Assembly (NCBI GenBank): GCA_024277375.1
Contig: JAJRVD010000045.1
Coordinates: 1-45,555, forward strand
Length of the DNA: 45,555 bases
Source: Candidatus Omnitrophota bacterium
GTDB lineage: Bacteria > Omnitrophota > Gorgyraeia > Tantalellales > Tantalellaceae
Direction: 5' to 3'
A program made the position numbers and the translations under genes. Under the pieces are notes generated by a model. It was given only the letters and a program-made list of their open reading frames with translations, made no database searches and was not told where the DNA came from. Below, piece after piece: positions 9,155-17,928 of this stretch (position 1 is its first letter; the number at the start of each line of letters is the position of its first letter).

Positions 9155-10329
9155 TGCGCAAAATTGCAGTCGTAACAGGTTCTAGGGCTGAATACGGACA
9201 TCTCTATAGTGTGATAAAAGGCATTCATGAAGCTAAAGAACTCGAGCTTCAGCTTATAGTAACGGGAACGCACCTCTCTGAACGGTACGGTATGACAGTG
9301 CAGGAGATTATTGATGATGGTTTTCCGATTACAAAAAAAGTTAAAATACTCACCTCTTCCGATACAGGAGTGGGAGTGGCACAGGCGATGGGCAATGGGA
9401 TGATTGGCCTTTCTTTGGCGTATGAAAAATTAAATCCCGATATTCTTCTGGTACTTGGGGATAGGTTTGAGATATTTGCCGCCGTGGCAGCCGCATTGCC
9501 TTTGAATATACCTGTAGCGCATCTGCATGGAGGCGAGCTAACGCTTGGTGCTATTGACGAAATGTTTCGCCATGCGATTACGAAGATGAGTCACATCCAT
9601 TTTACTTCTGCAAAAGAGTACGCGCAACGACTTAGAAACATGGGGGAAAATCCTTCAAATATCTTTAATTTTGGCGCGCCGGGCCTTGATAGGATAATTA
9701 GTCTGGAACTTATGGATAAAAATAGACTCGCTGGGGATTTGAAAATACCTTCTGATAAGAACTGGGGGTTAGTAACGTTTCACCCTGTTACTGCTGAAGA
9801 AGCTGATGATGCTGAAAAAATGGAGAACCTGCTTGGTGCGCTTTGTAAATTTAAGGATATACACTGGGTGATTACCAAGCCTAATGCTGATGCTGGAAAT
9901 AGTAGGATACTGGAAAAAATCGACGGGTATGTAGCTAAGAGCGAGGGTAAAATCTCAGCGTTTACATCACTTGGTAGTTTGAGGTATTTATCAATGATGG
10001 GTCGTTGTAAAGTGGTTGTGGGTAATTCCTCGTCTGGGATTATAGAATCGGCATCATTTGGAGTTCCGGTTGTGAATATCGGCGATAGGCAAAAAGGTAG
10101 GGTAAGGCCCGAAAATGTTATTGATGTATCAGGTTATAATGGCAACGATATTGCTGATGCCATTAGAAGGGCGTTATCCAGTGAGTTTATTAAAAGAGCG
10201 GGAAGGGCCCAAAATCCTTATGGGGATGGCTGTTCAGGGGCAAAAATTGTAGAAAAGCTTAAAATGATTTCCTTGGAAGGGATTTTTAAAAAAGAGTTTT
10301 TTAATATGAAAATCGGCGGTGAAATTTAA
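9154..10329 (+). CDS. legG: Nucleotide-sugar hydrolysing 2-epimerase (NeuC family, LegG-like)
   Basis: The 391-residue GT-B-fold enzyme removes the nucleotide from a UDP/GDP-diacetamido sugar and inverts C2, giving the substrate of the LegI-like synthase. Seen motifs are VVTGSRAEYGHL, VTGTHLS, LGDRFEIFAAVAAAL, HLHGGELT.GAIDE.FRHAITK, VTFHPVT, GNSSSGIIE and VNIGDRQKGR, all NeuC/LegG hallmarks. ATG 9154 overlaps the synthase stop (TGATG) and begins exactly at RKIAVVTGSRAE; GTG 9151 is a less likely start. The TAA at 10327-10329 is one base before the next ATG. Length fits the family. Confidence 0.9.
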   Translation: MRKIAVVTGSRAEYGHLYSVIKGIHEAKELELQLIVTGTHLSERYGMTVQEIIDDGFPITKKVKILTSSDTGVGVAQAMGNGMIGLSLAYEKLNPDILLVLGDRFEIFAAVAAALPLNIPVAHLHGGELTLGAIDEMFRHAITKMSHIHFTSAKEYAQRLRNMGENPSNIFNFGAPGLDRIISLELMDKNRLAGDLKIPSDKNWGLVTFHPVTAEEADDAEKMENLLGALCKFKDIHWVITKPNADAGNSRILEKIDGYVAKSEGKISAFTSLGSLRYLSMMGRCKVVVGNSSSGIIESASFGVPVVNIGDRQKGRVRPENVIDVSGYNGNDIADAIRRALSSEFIKRAGRAQNPYGDGCSGAKIVEKLKMISLEGIFKKEFFNMKIGGEI

Positions 10330-10330
10330 A

Positions 10331-11416
10331 ATGAAAATAGCAAAGTTGAAGGATATATCGGTAAGTCCTAGTGACCCTATAAAGGAACTCATGCAAAAGC
10401 TTACCGTGACGGCAGAAAAGATACTCCTTATCTTAGACCAAAGTGGGAAGTTGATCGGTACTATTACTGATGGTGATATAAGGCGTGGAATTATTGATGG
10501 GAGAAAATTTACAGATACTGCAGATACTGTGATGCAAACCAGTTTTATTTTTTTGAAAGATTCGGAATCTGACATTGAGGGTAAAGCGAAGAAGCTTATG
10601 TCTAAGTATGCGCTGAGCCATCTTCCGATTGTAGATATTGACGGGAAACCGATAGATATTATTTCACTAGTCGACTTGCTTGAAGTTGGCATAAAATCGC
10701 AAGATAAACCTCTATTTGAAACGCCTGTTGTAATCATGGCTGGAGGGAAGGGTACTAGGCTTGAACCATTTACCAACATTTTGCCCAAGCCTTTAATTCC
10801 GTTACACGACAAGCCTATTATCGAGCATATTATGGATCGCTATTACAAGCAGGGTTTTAATAACTTTTATATGGTTGTCAATTATAAAAAGGAAATTATT
10901 AAGGGCTATTTTAGTGAGAATGAGTTGCCGTATAAAATTCAATTTATTGATGAGAGTGAATATTTAGGCAGTGCTGGTGGAATTTCTCTTTTAAAAAATA
11001 GGATTAAGGAAACATTTATTATTACCAATTGTGATACGGTTCTTGATGGGAATTGCGGAGATATTCTTAGTTGGCATAAAGGGCGAGGCCATCTTTTTAC
11101 TATCATTGGATCTCATAGGGAGATGGTTTTACCGTACGGGGTTTTAGAGGTGAAAGATGGGGCTTTTGATATGATAAATGAAAAGCCTAAATATGATTTT
11201 TTGATAAACACAGGGACATATATTGTCGAACCTGAAGTATTCGAACTAATACCTGAAAAACAGCCGCTTGCAATGGATGTACTTATAACTAAAGTGAGTA
11301 AAATGGAGGGTAATCGTGTTGGAGTATATCCTTATTGGGGGGAGTGGTTTGATATCGGCCAGTGGGACGAATACCGAAAAAGCCTTGAGTCTTTTGAAGG
11401 CAAGATGGGATTCTGA
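10331..11416 (+). CDS. legE: CBS-domain nucleotidyltransferase (LegE/PtmE-like guanylyltransferase)
   Basis: The 361-residue protein carries two CBS domains (about 1-120, including GTITDGDIRRG and HLPIVDIDGKPI) followed by a sugar nucleotidyltransferase domain (about 132-361) with VVIMAGGKGTRLEPFT, LPKPLIPLHDKPI and TNCDT. In Campylobacter the homologous PtmE makes GDP-glucosamine from GlcN-1-P, the entry to the GDP-linked legionaminic route. ATG 10331 is chosen over GTG 10319 because it starts the CBS domain directly, and GGCGGTG at 10315-10321 makes a usable ribosome site. Its presence inside the block suggests GDP-sugar rather than UDP-sugar intermediates. The regulatory CBS ligand is unknown. 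Confidence 0.85.
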   Translation: MKIAKLKDISVSPSDPIKELMQKLTVTAEKILLILDQSGKLIGTITDGDIRRGIIDGRKFTDTADTVMQTSFIFLKDSESDIEGKAKKLMSKYALSHLPIVDIDGKPIDIISLVDLLEVGIKSQDKPLFETPVVIMAGGKGTRLEPFTNILPKPLIPLHDKPIIEHIMDRYYKQGFNNFYMVVNYKKEIIKGYFSENELPYKIQFIDESEYLGSAGGISLLKNRIKETFIITNCDTVLDGNCGDILSWHKGRGHLFTIIGSHREMVLPYGVLEVKDGAFDMINEKPKYDFLINTGTYIVEPEVFELIPEKQPLAMDVLITKVSKMEGNRVGVYPYWGEWFDIGQWDEYRKSLESFEGKMGF

Positions 11417-11440
11417 CATATCCTATCTATAATTTGAGTT

Positions 11441-12145
11441 GTGTATAAAAACTATCGTGTTCTTTGCGTAATCCCGGCAAGAGGCGGTTCCAAAGGGCTT
11501 CCAAGGAAGAACATTAAAAACCTTCTTGGCCGTCCTTTAATTTCTTATTCAATAGAGCATGCCAAGAAATCTTCTTATGTCGACAGGCTTGTAGTATCGA
11601 CAGATGATGAAGAAATTGCGGGACAGTCTATTAAATATGGAGCGGAAGTTCCGTTTATAAGGCCCATAGAACTTGCCGGAGATGATGTTGGTGCGATAGA
11701 TGTACTTTTGCATGCAGTTGGCTGGATAGAAAAAGAAGAAAGCGCGGAGTATGACATAATTATTTTGCTACATGCCACCTCGCCGTTGCGAACTCCTGAT
11801 GATATCGATAAGTGTGTTGAGACTATGATTGAGGGACAGGTTGATAATGTTTTCTCCGTGACAGAATCATCCCGTAACCCTTACTTCAATATGGTTGAAT
11901 GTGATGGTAAAACAATCAGGCTTGTGAAGGAAGGTAGCTTTACGACAAGGCAGTCGTCCCCAAAGGTGTTTGATATAAACGCGTCTGTTTATGTCTGGTG
12001 GACTGAAAAGCTGAAAAATGGGAAATCGATCTTTCTTGATAACAGTTCCATATACGAAATGCCAAAGGAGAGATCTGTTGATATTGATGATGAGATAGAC
12101 TTCCAACTGGCAGAAATGCTTTTGAATGAGAAACCTTCTAAATGA
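11441..12145 (+). CDS. legF: CMP-legionaminic acid synthetase (NeuA/LegF-like)
   Basis: This 234-residue acylneuraminate cytidylyltransferase transfers CMP from CTP to the 2-OH of a nonulosonic acid. Family marks are CVIPARGGSKGLPRKNIK at the N-terminus, VVSTDDEEIA, LLHATSPLRTP, the substrate-region FTTRQSSPKVFDINASVYVWW and VDIDDEIDF (metal-binding aspartates). The start is GTG 11441, 24 bases after LegE, with a poor ribosome site. The end overlaps the next gene by four bases (ATGA), coupling it to a GT-B-like surface carbohydrate protein. It is a single-domain enzyme, unlike the paralogue at 32667, which has a fused phosphatase. Confidence 0.9.
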   Translation: MYKNYRVLCVIPARGGSKGLPRKNIKNLLGRPLISYSIEHAKKSSYVDRLVVSTDDEEIAGQSIKYGAEVPFIRPIELAGDDVGAIDVLLHAVGWIEKEESAEYDIIILLHATSPLRTPDDIDKCVETMIEGQVDNVFSVTESSRNPYFNMVECDGKTIRLVKEGSFTTRQSSPKVFDINASVYVWWTEKLKNGKSIFLDNSSIYEMPKERSVDIDDEIDFQLAEMLLNEKPSK

Positions 12146-13587
12146 AAAGATATAAGGTCTGCCTTGTGGTAGATAATCCATTGCGAGATCTTGACAGTAT
12201 CGTACTTGTCGCAAGGCACCTTGCCGAGAGAGGGTGCGATGCATACCTCGTGCCAATGTATACACAAGGATATGAGATAGCTGACATATGCCCAGATGCT
12301 GTGATTCTTAACTATGTTCGGAAAGTTAATATAGATCTTATAAAGGCGTATTCCAGAGCTGGAATTTTTGTTGGTGTACTTGACACAGAGGGGAGGGTGG
12401 CTATATCTGACGAGCAGTATGTTGGAACGATAGCCCACGAAGAGGGTGTAAAAAATGTGGGGCTCATATGTTTATGGGGGGAAAGACAACGAGATGCCCT
12501 GCTAAAATATAGCTCGTTTACCGAAGATGTGTTGAAGGTGACCGGCACACCGAGAAACGATTTTTTTTCAGATAATTGGAAGGCGGCACTTAAAAAACCG
12601 CTTGAAACTGAAAAACCGGTGATATTGATGGTTACAACCTTTCCACTTGCCTTTCCTCTTTTTACAGGTGATGTTAACAAAGAAATAGAAATTCTTATGA
12701 AGTCCGGCTTTAAAAGAGACTACCTTGTGTCGAGGGTGAGCGATGAAAAAAAAGTAAGGGAAAAACTGCTAGAATTGATAAAAAACCTTTCGAGAAATGT
12801 TCCCGAAGCCCAGATAATAATAAGGCCGCACCCCTTTGAAAATGGAGATGAATACAACGAGAATTTCAGCAGTTTGCCAAACGTGTCTGTGATAAGAGAA
12901 GGTGTTGTTGCTGGGTGGGTGAATGCCGCAGATGTTGTCGTGCATATGAATAGTTCGGTTGCGCTTGATTGTGTACTTAACGGCAAAATTCCGATTACTG
13001 TTGATTGGGTGTTAAGTGATTCTCTTAGAGAGATGGCAGCTCTCTCCTATAATGTCAGCTATAAAGCAAAGAGTGATGAGGATCTTGCAAATGTCGTACG
13101 CTCTGCCATTGCCAAAAAAAGATACGTTCCTGAAAACTTTATTGGCGAAGAACTTATGAATGAGATTGAATCGTTATTTTATCGACTGGATGGTAATGCA
13201 GCCATGAGGGTCGCGGATGCGATTATGGAAAAACTTGAAATCTCAAAAAACAAAAGCTCCAAGAGCGCCTGTGGGAAGATGGGGTGGTATGGAAGTAAAA
13301 ACTCTGACTCTGTCGTAGGCTGGGTTGATGGGATAGGAAGAAAACTTCTCGGAGCTCTGCTTTATGATTCGGTTAGAGCATCGCTTTTGAGGGCTATTCG
13401 CGGGTTTGGTAATAGAGAGATGAAACGTATTCCACTCAAAACGGTGCAAGAGGTGATAAGCAATATTAATTCGTGTACCAGTGACGGGACAAAATTCAGC
13501 GTTGAACTGTTTGCTAGTAAAGATTCAATGTTTAAAAAAGTGGCTGGAGAATCAGTAATGATTCGTGTGAAAGCGGATGCTGGGTAA
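12142..13587 (+). CDS. Surface carbohydrate biosynthesis protein, GT-B/CDP-glycerol-transferase-like
   Basis: The 481-residue soluble protein begins YKVCLVVDNPLRDLDS and contains IIIRPHPFENGD (about 228-239) and VHMNSSVALDCVLNGKIPI (about 270-290). These are features of GT-B-fold proteins of the surface-polysaccharide and CDP-glycerol glycerophosphotransferase-like group. After about residue 365 an extra tail of roughly 110 residues has no feature I recognise. The ATGA overlap with the CMP-synthetase gene suggests it uses CMP-legionaminate or a similar donor, but this is inference from position. A parallel arrangement recurs at 32667-35243. Confidence 0.65.
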   Translation: MKRYKVCLVVDNPLRDLDSIVLVARHLAERGCDAYLVPMYTQGYEIADICPDAVILNYVRKVNIDLIKAYSRAGIFVGVLDTEGRVAISDEQYVGTIAHEEGVKNVGLICLWGERQRDALLKYSSFTEDVLKVTGTPRNDFFSDNWKAALKKPLETEKPVILMVTTFPLAFPLFTGDVNKEIEILMKSGFKRDYLVSRVSDEKKVREKLLELIKNLSRNVPEAQIIIRPHPFENGDEYNENFSSLPNVSVIREGVVAGWVNAADVVVHMNSSVALDCVLNGKIPITVDWVLSDSLREMAALSYNVSYKAKSDEDLANVVRSAIAKKRYVPENFIGEELMNEIESLFYRLDGNAAMRVADAIMEKLEISKNKSSKSACGKMGWYGSKNSDSVVGWVDGIGRKLLGALLYDSVRASLLRAIRGFGNREMKRIPLKTVQEVISNINSCTSDGTKFSVELFASKDSMFKKVAGESVMIRVKADAG

Positions 13588-13601
13588 CAGTACCTTTTGA
13601 G

Positions 13602-15104
13602 ATGAAAAAGAAAATACTGAGGAATGTTTCCTTTAGTGGAAGCGCTTCAATTATTAGCGGTCTTGTAGGCTTTCTTCTCTTACCGTTCATAGTGTCGCGG
13701 ATAGGGCCTGTCGAATACGGTATTTTCCTTATGGTCAACCTTTTTTCGGTTACTGGTTATCTTTATATTCTCGATATGGGGTTCCAAAAGACAGTGGCTA
13801 GGTATACAGCAGAGTATCTCGCCAAAAATCAGACTGAAAAGATTCTGCAACTTCTAAATTCGACCCTGCTGATTTTTCTTTCTTTAGGTCTGCTTGTGGC
13901 TATTTTGGGGTTCTTCCTCTCCCCAGCAGTAGTCAGGTTACTGCTGGATATTCCTGAGGCTAGTCAGGACAGAGCGATATTTGCGCTAACTCTGGTCTTC
14001 TTGAGTTCGCCATACCAGTTTTTCTCGTTAGTTCTTGCAGGTTTTTACGAAGGGCTTCAGAGGTTTGACATAATCAAAACTGTCCATGTGCTTTCTATAA
14101 TTATTAATGCCGTTCTTGTAGTACTGCTTCTAAACATTGGGTACGGTCTTGTTTCGGTAGTTGCTTCACTCCTAATTTCGCAGGCGTTTGTAATCGTAGC
14201 TTACCTCTCAATGGCCAAAAATTCGTTCTCTGGATTTACGCTCGACAGAAAATATATTTCTTTACAGTCAGTCAAGGAGGTATGGGGTGTGGCGAAAATG
14301 TTGTTAATTGGGACTACGTCGACAGTTATTTTTTTTGAGACACCAAAGCTTGTTATAAGCATATTTTTAGGGCCGCTGTATATGACCTACTATGAAATTG
14401 TTTTGAAGCTTCCAAGGTTTTTGAAAGGGATATTGGGATTTGTGAATGCTGTAGTAATGCCTGTCGCTAGCGAGCTTCAATCTGCAAGAAGGCAAGAGAC
14501 CATAAGCGAGCTTTTCAGAAGAGGTTTTCTATATCAGAATTATTTTGCGATTCCAATTATTTTATGCGCAATTTATCTAGCAAACGATTTTCTAATTGTC
14601 TGGGTGGGCAAGGAGTATGTTCAGTTGGCCCCTCTTTTGCAGTTTGCGCTTTTATGGAACATATACACGCCTGTGATTAATTTTGGGAGTGCTTTATTTT
14701 TGGGGATGAATCTAAGGCTCAGGGAAATAACGGTTCTAAACGTAGCTATTACAGCGTTGAGCGTAGTCTTGTCGCTTTCGCTTGTTTCGGAATATGGGAT
14801 ATTTGGAGTGCTGGTTGCTTTCGTTGGCAGCGGGTTTCTAGTTCTTCCATTTTATATTTACTACTTCAGCGAGTTTCGGGTAAAGCCTAAGGTACTTTTT
14901 GGAAAATATGTTTCAACTTTTGCCTTTAGTTTTATCCCATTTTTTATTTTGGAAAATCTAGATCTATTTGATATTCAATTGACACTTGGCCTATTTTTTG
15001 CGGAGGGATTTCTCTGGTGTCTGGTAAGCTGGGGTCTTTTATACCTGTTTCTCTTCGATTCGGAAGATAGGAGTCTTGTTGCTGGTTTTGTTTTTAAGTC
15101 TTGA
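13602..15104 (+). CDS. wzx: Oligosaccharide flippase, Wzx-like
   Basis: The 500-residue polytopic protein is almost entirely hydrophobic, with about 12-14 helices. It starts KKKILRNVSFSGSASIISGLVGFLLLPFIVSRIGPVEYGIF, a typical start of the MATE/MOP-type polysaccharide flippases that move lipid-linked repeat units across the inner membrane. 'EYGIFGVLVAFVGSGFL' near the C-terminal third is also family-like. It follows the GT-B-like gene by 14 bases and ends the legionaminic block. Its stop lies five bases before the hairpin repeats and transposase relic, which interrupt the order of genes here. Confidence 0.88.
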   Translation: MKKKILRNVSFSGSASIISGLVGFLLLPFIVSRIGPVEYGIFLMVNLFSVTGYLYILDMGFQKTVARYTAEYLAKNQTEKILQLLNSTLLIFLSLGLLVAILGFFLSPAVVRLLLDIPEASQDRAIFALTLVFLSSPYQFFSLVLAGFYEGLQRFDIIKTVHVLSIIINAVLVVLLLNIGYGLVSVVASLLISQAFVIVAYLSMAKNSFSGFTLDRKYISLQSVKEVWGVAKMLLIGTTSTVIFFETPKLVISIFLGPLYMTYYEIVLKLPRFLKGILGFVNAVVMPVASELQSARRQETISELFRRGFLYQNYFAIPIILCAIYLANDFLIVWVGKEYVQLAPLLQFALLWNIYTPVINFGSALFLGMNLRLREITVLNVAITALSVVLSLSLVSEYGIFGVLVAFVGSGFLVLPFYIYYFSEFRVKPKVLFGKYVSTFAFSFIPFFILENLDLFDIQLTLGLFFAEGFLWCLVSWGLLYLFLFDSEDRSLVAGFVFKS

Positions 15105-15108
15105 GTTT

Positions 15109-15169
15109 CCAATTTAAGGTCACCTGCTAAGATAGTTTTTTGAAAAAAAAATAGCAAGGAGGAAATTGG
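15109..15169 (+). repeat. Hairpin repeat, copy 1
   Basis: CCAATTT (15109-15115) pairs with AAATTGG (15163-15169). Inside lies the core CACCTGCTAAGATA ... AATAGCAAGGAGG, whose ends CCTGCTA and TAGCAAGG also pair imperfectly around an A/T-rich loop. The same core recurs at 15201-15246. No gene follows this copy; it looks like the decayed end of an earlier element. Confidence 0.6.
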
Positions 15170-15195
15170 CCTAAAGTTAGTTGAAATTAAGGTAT

Positions 15196-15248
15196 GACCT
15201 CACCTGCTAAGATATGTTTGAGAAAGAACAAAAAATAGCAAGGAGGTC
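15196..15248 (+). repeat. Hairpin repeat, copy 2, covering a transposase ribosome site
   Basis: GACCTC (15196-15201) is complementary to GAGGTC (15243-15248), extended inward by CCTGCTA against TAGCAAGG with one mismatch and one bulge. The right arm contains the AAGGAGG ribosome site of the ATG at 15252, so the folded RNA would hide it. Hairpins that protect transposase starts from outside transcription are known in several IS families; applying that here is inference. Confidence 0.6.
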
Positions 15249-15251
15249 AAT

Positions 15252-15799
15252 ATGGATAGAGTGAACGGGAAGAAGAGTGAGGGCAATAGTAGAATTGAAA
15301 GCGATGTGGACAGCCGTGCCGCGCTTATCCAGATGCTGATTCTGATAGCACTGGAAGCAGTAAGTGAGAAATTATAGTTGGAGTTGTTCCGTTTTGATGG
15401 CAGTCGGCATGGTCGTTGTGGCTGTCCGTTGTGCCGCTGGGGGGCAATCCAAGGTCGGCATGCCTTTGAGGCCGGAAGGTGTCGGTAAAAGTCCATCGTG
15501 TTCGTAATGGCGTTGATGGGAGCGAAGTGCCGTTAGGTGATTACAAGGCGTTGCGAGATACTGGAATTATTGAGGATTCAATATTTGGAATGGTTTTAAA
15601 TGGTCTCAGCCAAAGGAAATATGTGAAGGTGGCGACAGTTGTTAAAGAGACCTTCGGTATAAAGCACAGTAGCGTATCAAGGCGGTTTATCTGTTCGTCC
15701 GCTGGAAATCTTATGAAGCTAAAGGATACCATGAAACGTATCCTGAATATCGGTAAAGCTGTAAAGGTAGCAGACGGTCATGCCGAAAATTTCAACTAA
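15252..15799 (+). pseudogene. IS256/Mutator-like transposase remnant
   Basis: From ATG 15252 (MDRVNGKKSEGNSRIES...IQMLILIALEAV) the frame hits TAG at about 15375. After a frame change, the segment beginning near 15446 (NPRSACL, stop, then GRKVSVKVHRVRNG...SEVPLGDYKALRD) continues to 15799. The part KVSVKVHRVRN, EVPLGDY, MVLNGLSQRKY and SSVSRRF matches the N-terminal third of IS256/Mutator-type transposases ('KVPV.VPRVR', 'EVPL.SY', 'VL.GLS.RDYE', 'S.VSRRF'). The catalytic DDE part is absent, with the next gene starting at once. Internal stops, a frameshift and truncation show it is dead. Confidence 0.7.
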
Positions 15800-15815
15800 G
15801 AAAGGGCTTGATTCC

Positions 15816-17204
15816 ATGCGAGTATTGCTTGTAGTTTATGACAACGGTTCTCATATCCATCAGTTCCCACAAGGGTTGGCCCATATTGCCAAGATTCTTA
15901 TGCTGGAGGGATATGAGGTCGAAATATACAGTCAAGATGTACACCATTATGCTGATGAGCACTTAAAACAGAAGCTGGATGAGGAAAAGTACGACGTAGT
16001 AGGTCTGAGCCTCATAGCAGGGTATTACCAATACAGGAAACTTTTAAAACTTTCTGATGTAATTAATAAGTCGAAGAACCGTCCGCTATATATTATTGGC
16101 GGTCACGGACCAAGCCCTGACCCTGAGTATTTCTTGAAAAAAACCGGTGCCGATATGATTGTTATGGGAGAGGGCGAGGAAACTGCAAAGGAACTCTTTC
16201 ATGCCATAGACAACAAAGAACCCTTAAGCGGCATCTTGGGAATAGCGTACAAAGATGGCGATGAGGTAATTATAAATAAAGAAAGACCGCTTATTCAAGA
16301 CATTGACAGCCTCCCGTTACCAGCATACGAACTATTTGATATAAGCCATTACAGGATTTTGCCCGCTATTATGCCGGGATCAGAGCCTACCGATTTCGTA
16401 ATGCCGGTGCTTTCAGGCAGGGGTTGTACATTTAAGTGCAATTTTTGCTACAGGATGGATAAAGGTTTTCGACCTCATTCGGCAGAGAGAATAATAGAGA
16501 ATATTTCGCTTCTACAAAACGACTACGGGATAAACTATATTAGCTTCGCCGATGAATTGTTGATGTCATCGGTTAGGAGAACGGAGGAGCTTTGCCATGC
16601 ATTCATGAAGTCTGGCCTTAGGTTCAAATGGGCTTGCAATGGCAGGCTGAATTATGCCAAGCTAGACCTTCTTAAACTAATGAAAAAAGCAGGATGTCTC
16701 TTCATAAACTATGGTATCGAGGCTATGGACAACCAGATACTTAAAAATATGGATAAGGCTCTTACGACGGACCAAGTTACAAAAGGGGTAGAGGCGACCT
16801 TACAGGCTGGTATTAGTCCTGGGTTAAATATCCTTTTTGGGAATATAGGTGAGAATAGGGAAACGCTTAGAAAAGGCGTGGACTTTTTACTGAAGTATGA
16901 CGATGGGGTGCAGATGCGAACCATAAGACCTGTTACACCATATCCAGGTTCGCCTCTTTATTATCACGCAATTGAAAAGGGGTTCCTTAAAGATTGTGAA
17001 GATTTTTATGAAAATAAACATACTAATTCAGATTTAATGGCAGTTAACTTTACCGAGCTGAGCGATGAAGAGTTTTATCAGGCGTTGTATGAAGCGAATA
17101 TGATGCTCTTGGATAATTATATAGCTAGGCGACAGAAGCGAAATTCTGCGACCCTAAAAAAACTATATATCGAAAGAGATTCCAGCTTTCGTGGATTTCG
17201 CTAG
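15816..17204 (+). CDS. B12-binding-domain radical SAM protein (1 of 3)
   Basis: The 462-residue protein has an N-terminal cobalamin-binding-like Rossmann domain (about 1-135: GLAHIAKILMLEGYEVEIYSQDVHHY, VVGLSLIAG, IIGGHGPSPDP, MGEGEET). A radical SAM TIM-barrel follows with the cluster cysteines Cys204, Cys208 and Cys211 in GRGCTFKCNFCYR. Such enzymes catalyse methylations or rearrangements on unreactive carbons; the substrate is unknown. ATG 15816 is preferred to the in-frame ATG 15780 because MRVLLVVYDNG matches the usual family start and the longer form begins inside the transposase relic. It abuts a HAD phosphatase gene (TAG then ATG) and heads the unusual 15.8-24.7 kb cassette. Confidence 0.85.
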   Translation: MRVLLVVYDNGSHIHQFPQGLAHIAKILMLEGYEVEIYSQDVHHYADEHLKQKLDEEKYDVVGLSLIAGYYQYRKLLKLSDVINKSKNRPLYIIGGHGPSPDPEYFLKKTGADMIVMGEGEETAKELFHAIDNKEPLSGILGIAYKDGDEVIINKERPLIQDIDSLPLPAYELFDISHYRILPAIMPGSEPTDFVMPVLSGRGCTFKCNFCYRMDKGFRPHSAERIIENISLLQNDYGINYISFADELLMSSVRRTEELCHAFMKSGLRFKWACNGRLNYAKLDLLKLMKKAGCLFINYGIEAMDNQILKNMDKALTTDQVTKGVEATLQAGISPGLNILFGNIGENRETLRKGVDFLLKYDDGVQMRTIRPVTPYPGSPLYYHAIEKGFLKDCEDFYENKHTNSDLMAVNFTELSDEEFYQALYEANMMLLDNYIARRQKRNSATLKKLYIERDSSFRGFR

Positions 17205-17867
17205 ATGACTGGGCCAGAAAAGTGGAAATATAAGAATCTTGTTTTTGATTTTGATGGGGTGATTGTCGAAACAAATGAGATTAGATTCGAAGGGTTCCGC
17301 AAGCTCTTTACTGAGTATCCCTCAGCTAAAGTTCAAGAACTGGTTTCCTATGCAAGGGCCAATGGTGGTATTTCCAGATATGCAAAGATTAGGTATTTTT
17401 TTGAAAAAGTTCTTGGCACAGATATTTCGGAGGTTAGTGTGAACAAGCTAGCTCTACAATATTCAGAGATAGTGAAAGGTCAAGTTGTTAGTGCTGAGGC
17501 TGTGAGCGGCTCTCTTGAATTTTTTGAAACAAATTATGGTAAATATAATTTCGCCATTATTTCAGGATCTGACGAGAAAGAGTTGCGCGAGGTTTGCAAG
17601 AAGAGAAAGATTGACCAGTTTTTTTTGGAGATTCTTGGCTCCCCCACTAATAAGGCTAATAATTTTGAAAAATTATTTAAAAGCACCGGTTGGGAGAAAA
17701 ATGAAACACTTTTTATTGGTGATTCCGTTAATGATTATGAGGCGGCAAGAGTTTTTGGTGTTTACTTCGTTGGGAGAAAAAGTGGGCTGGAGAGCTGGAG
17801 GGCTTTTAAAGTCCCTGTAATCAATGATATAATGGAGCTTCAGAGGCTGTTGGCTGTTAAGCTGTAA
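17205..17867 (+). CDS. HAD-superfamily phosphatase (beta-PGM/Gph-like)
   Basis: The 220-residue hydrolase shows all four HAD motifs: FDFDGVIVETNE near 14-25 (nucleophile Asp and acid/base Asp), IISGSD (motif II), a lysine in SPTNKANN (motif III) and FIGDSVNDYEA (motif IV). A helical cap of the beta-phosphoglucomutase type lies between motifs I and II. It would remove phosphate from a small sugar or sugar acid phosphate. With zero spacing to the radical SAM gene before it, it belongs to the cassette. It could be the missing GmhB-type phosphatase of a heptose route, but its cap type differs from GmhB. The substrate is unknown. Confidence 0.85.
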   Translation: MTGPEKWKYKNLVFDFDGVIVETNEIRFEGFRKLFTEYPSAKVQELVSYARANGGISRYAKIRYFFEKVLGTDISEVSVNKLALQYSEIVKGQVVSAEAVSGSLEFFETNYGKYNFAIISGSDEKELREVCKKRKIDQFFLEILGSPTNKANNFEKLFKSTGWEKNETLFIGDSVNDYEAARVFGVYFVGRKSGLESWRAFKVPVINDIMELQRLLAVKL

Positions 17868-17897
17868 TTGGCAAAAACCAACAGCTTTAAAAATTTT
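17846..17897 (+). terminator. Possible weak terminator or attenuator after the HAD gene
   Basis: GCTGTTGG (17846-17853) is perfectly complementary to CCAACAGC (17878-17885), with a 24-base loop, followed by TTTAAAAATTTTT. The left arm lies in the end of the HAD gene. The T-run is interrupted and the loop is long, so full termination is doubtful; partial read-through into the DJ-1 gene is likely. Confidence 0.35.
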
Positions 17898-17928
17898 TAC
17901 ATATAATAACCAGAAGGTGAGGGTAGTT

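Noticed and set aside
10234-10812. 192-codon minus-strand frame opposite LegG/LegE
   Set aside because: Antisense shadow of the CBS-nucleotidyltransferase; composition Ser/Phe/Ile-rich as expected for a reverse reading of AT-rich coding DNA.
15780-15815. Longer start (ATG 15780) for the first B12-type radical SAM gene
   Set aside because: The 12 extra residues fall in the end of the transposase relic, while MRVLLVVYDNG at 15816 matches the usual start of the family.
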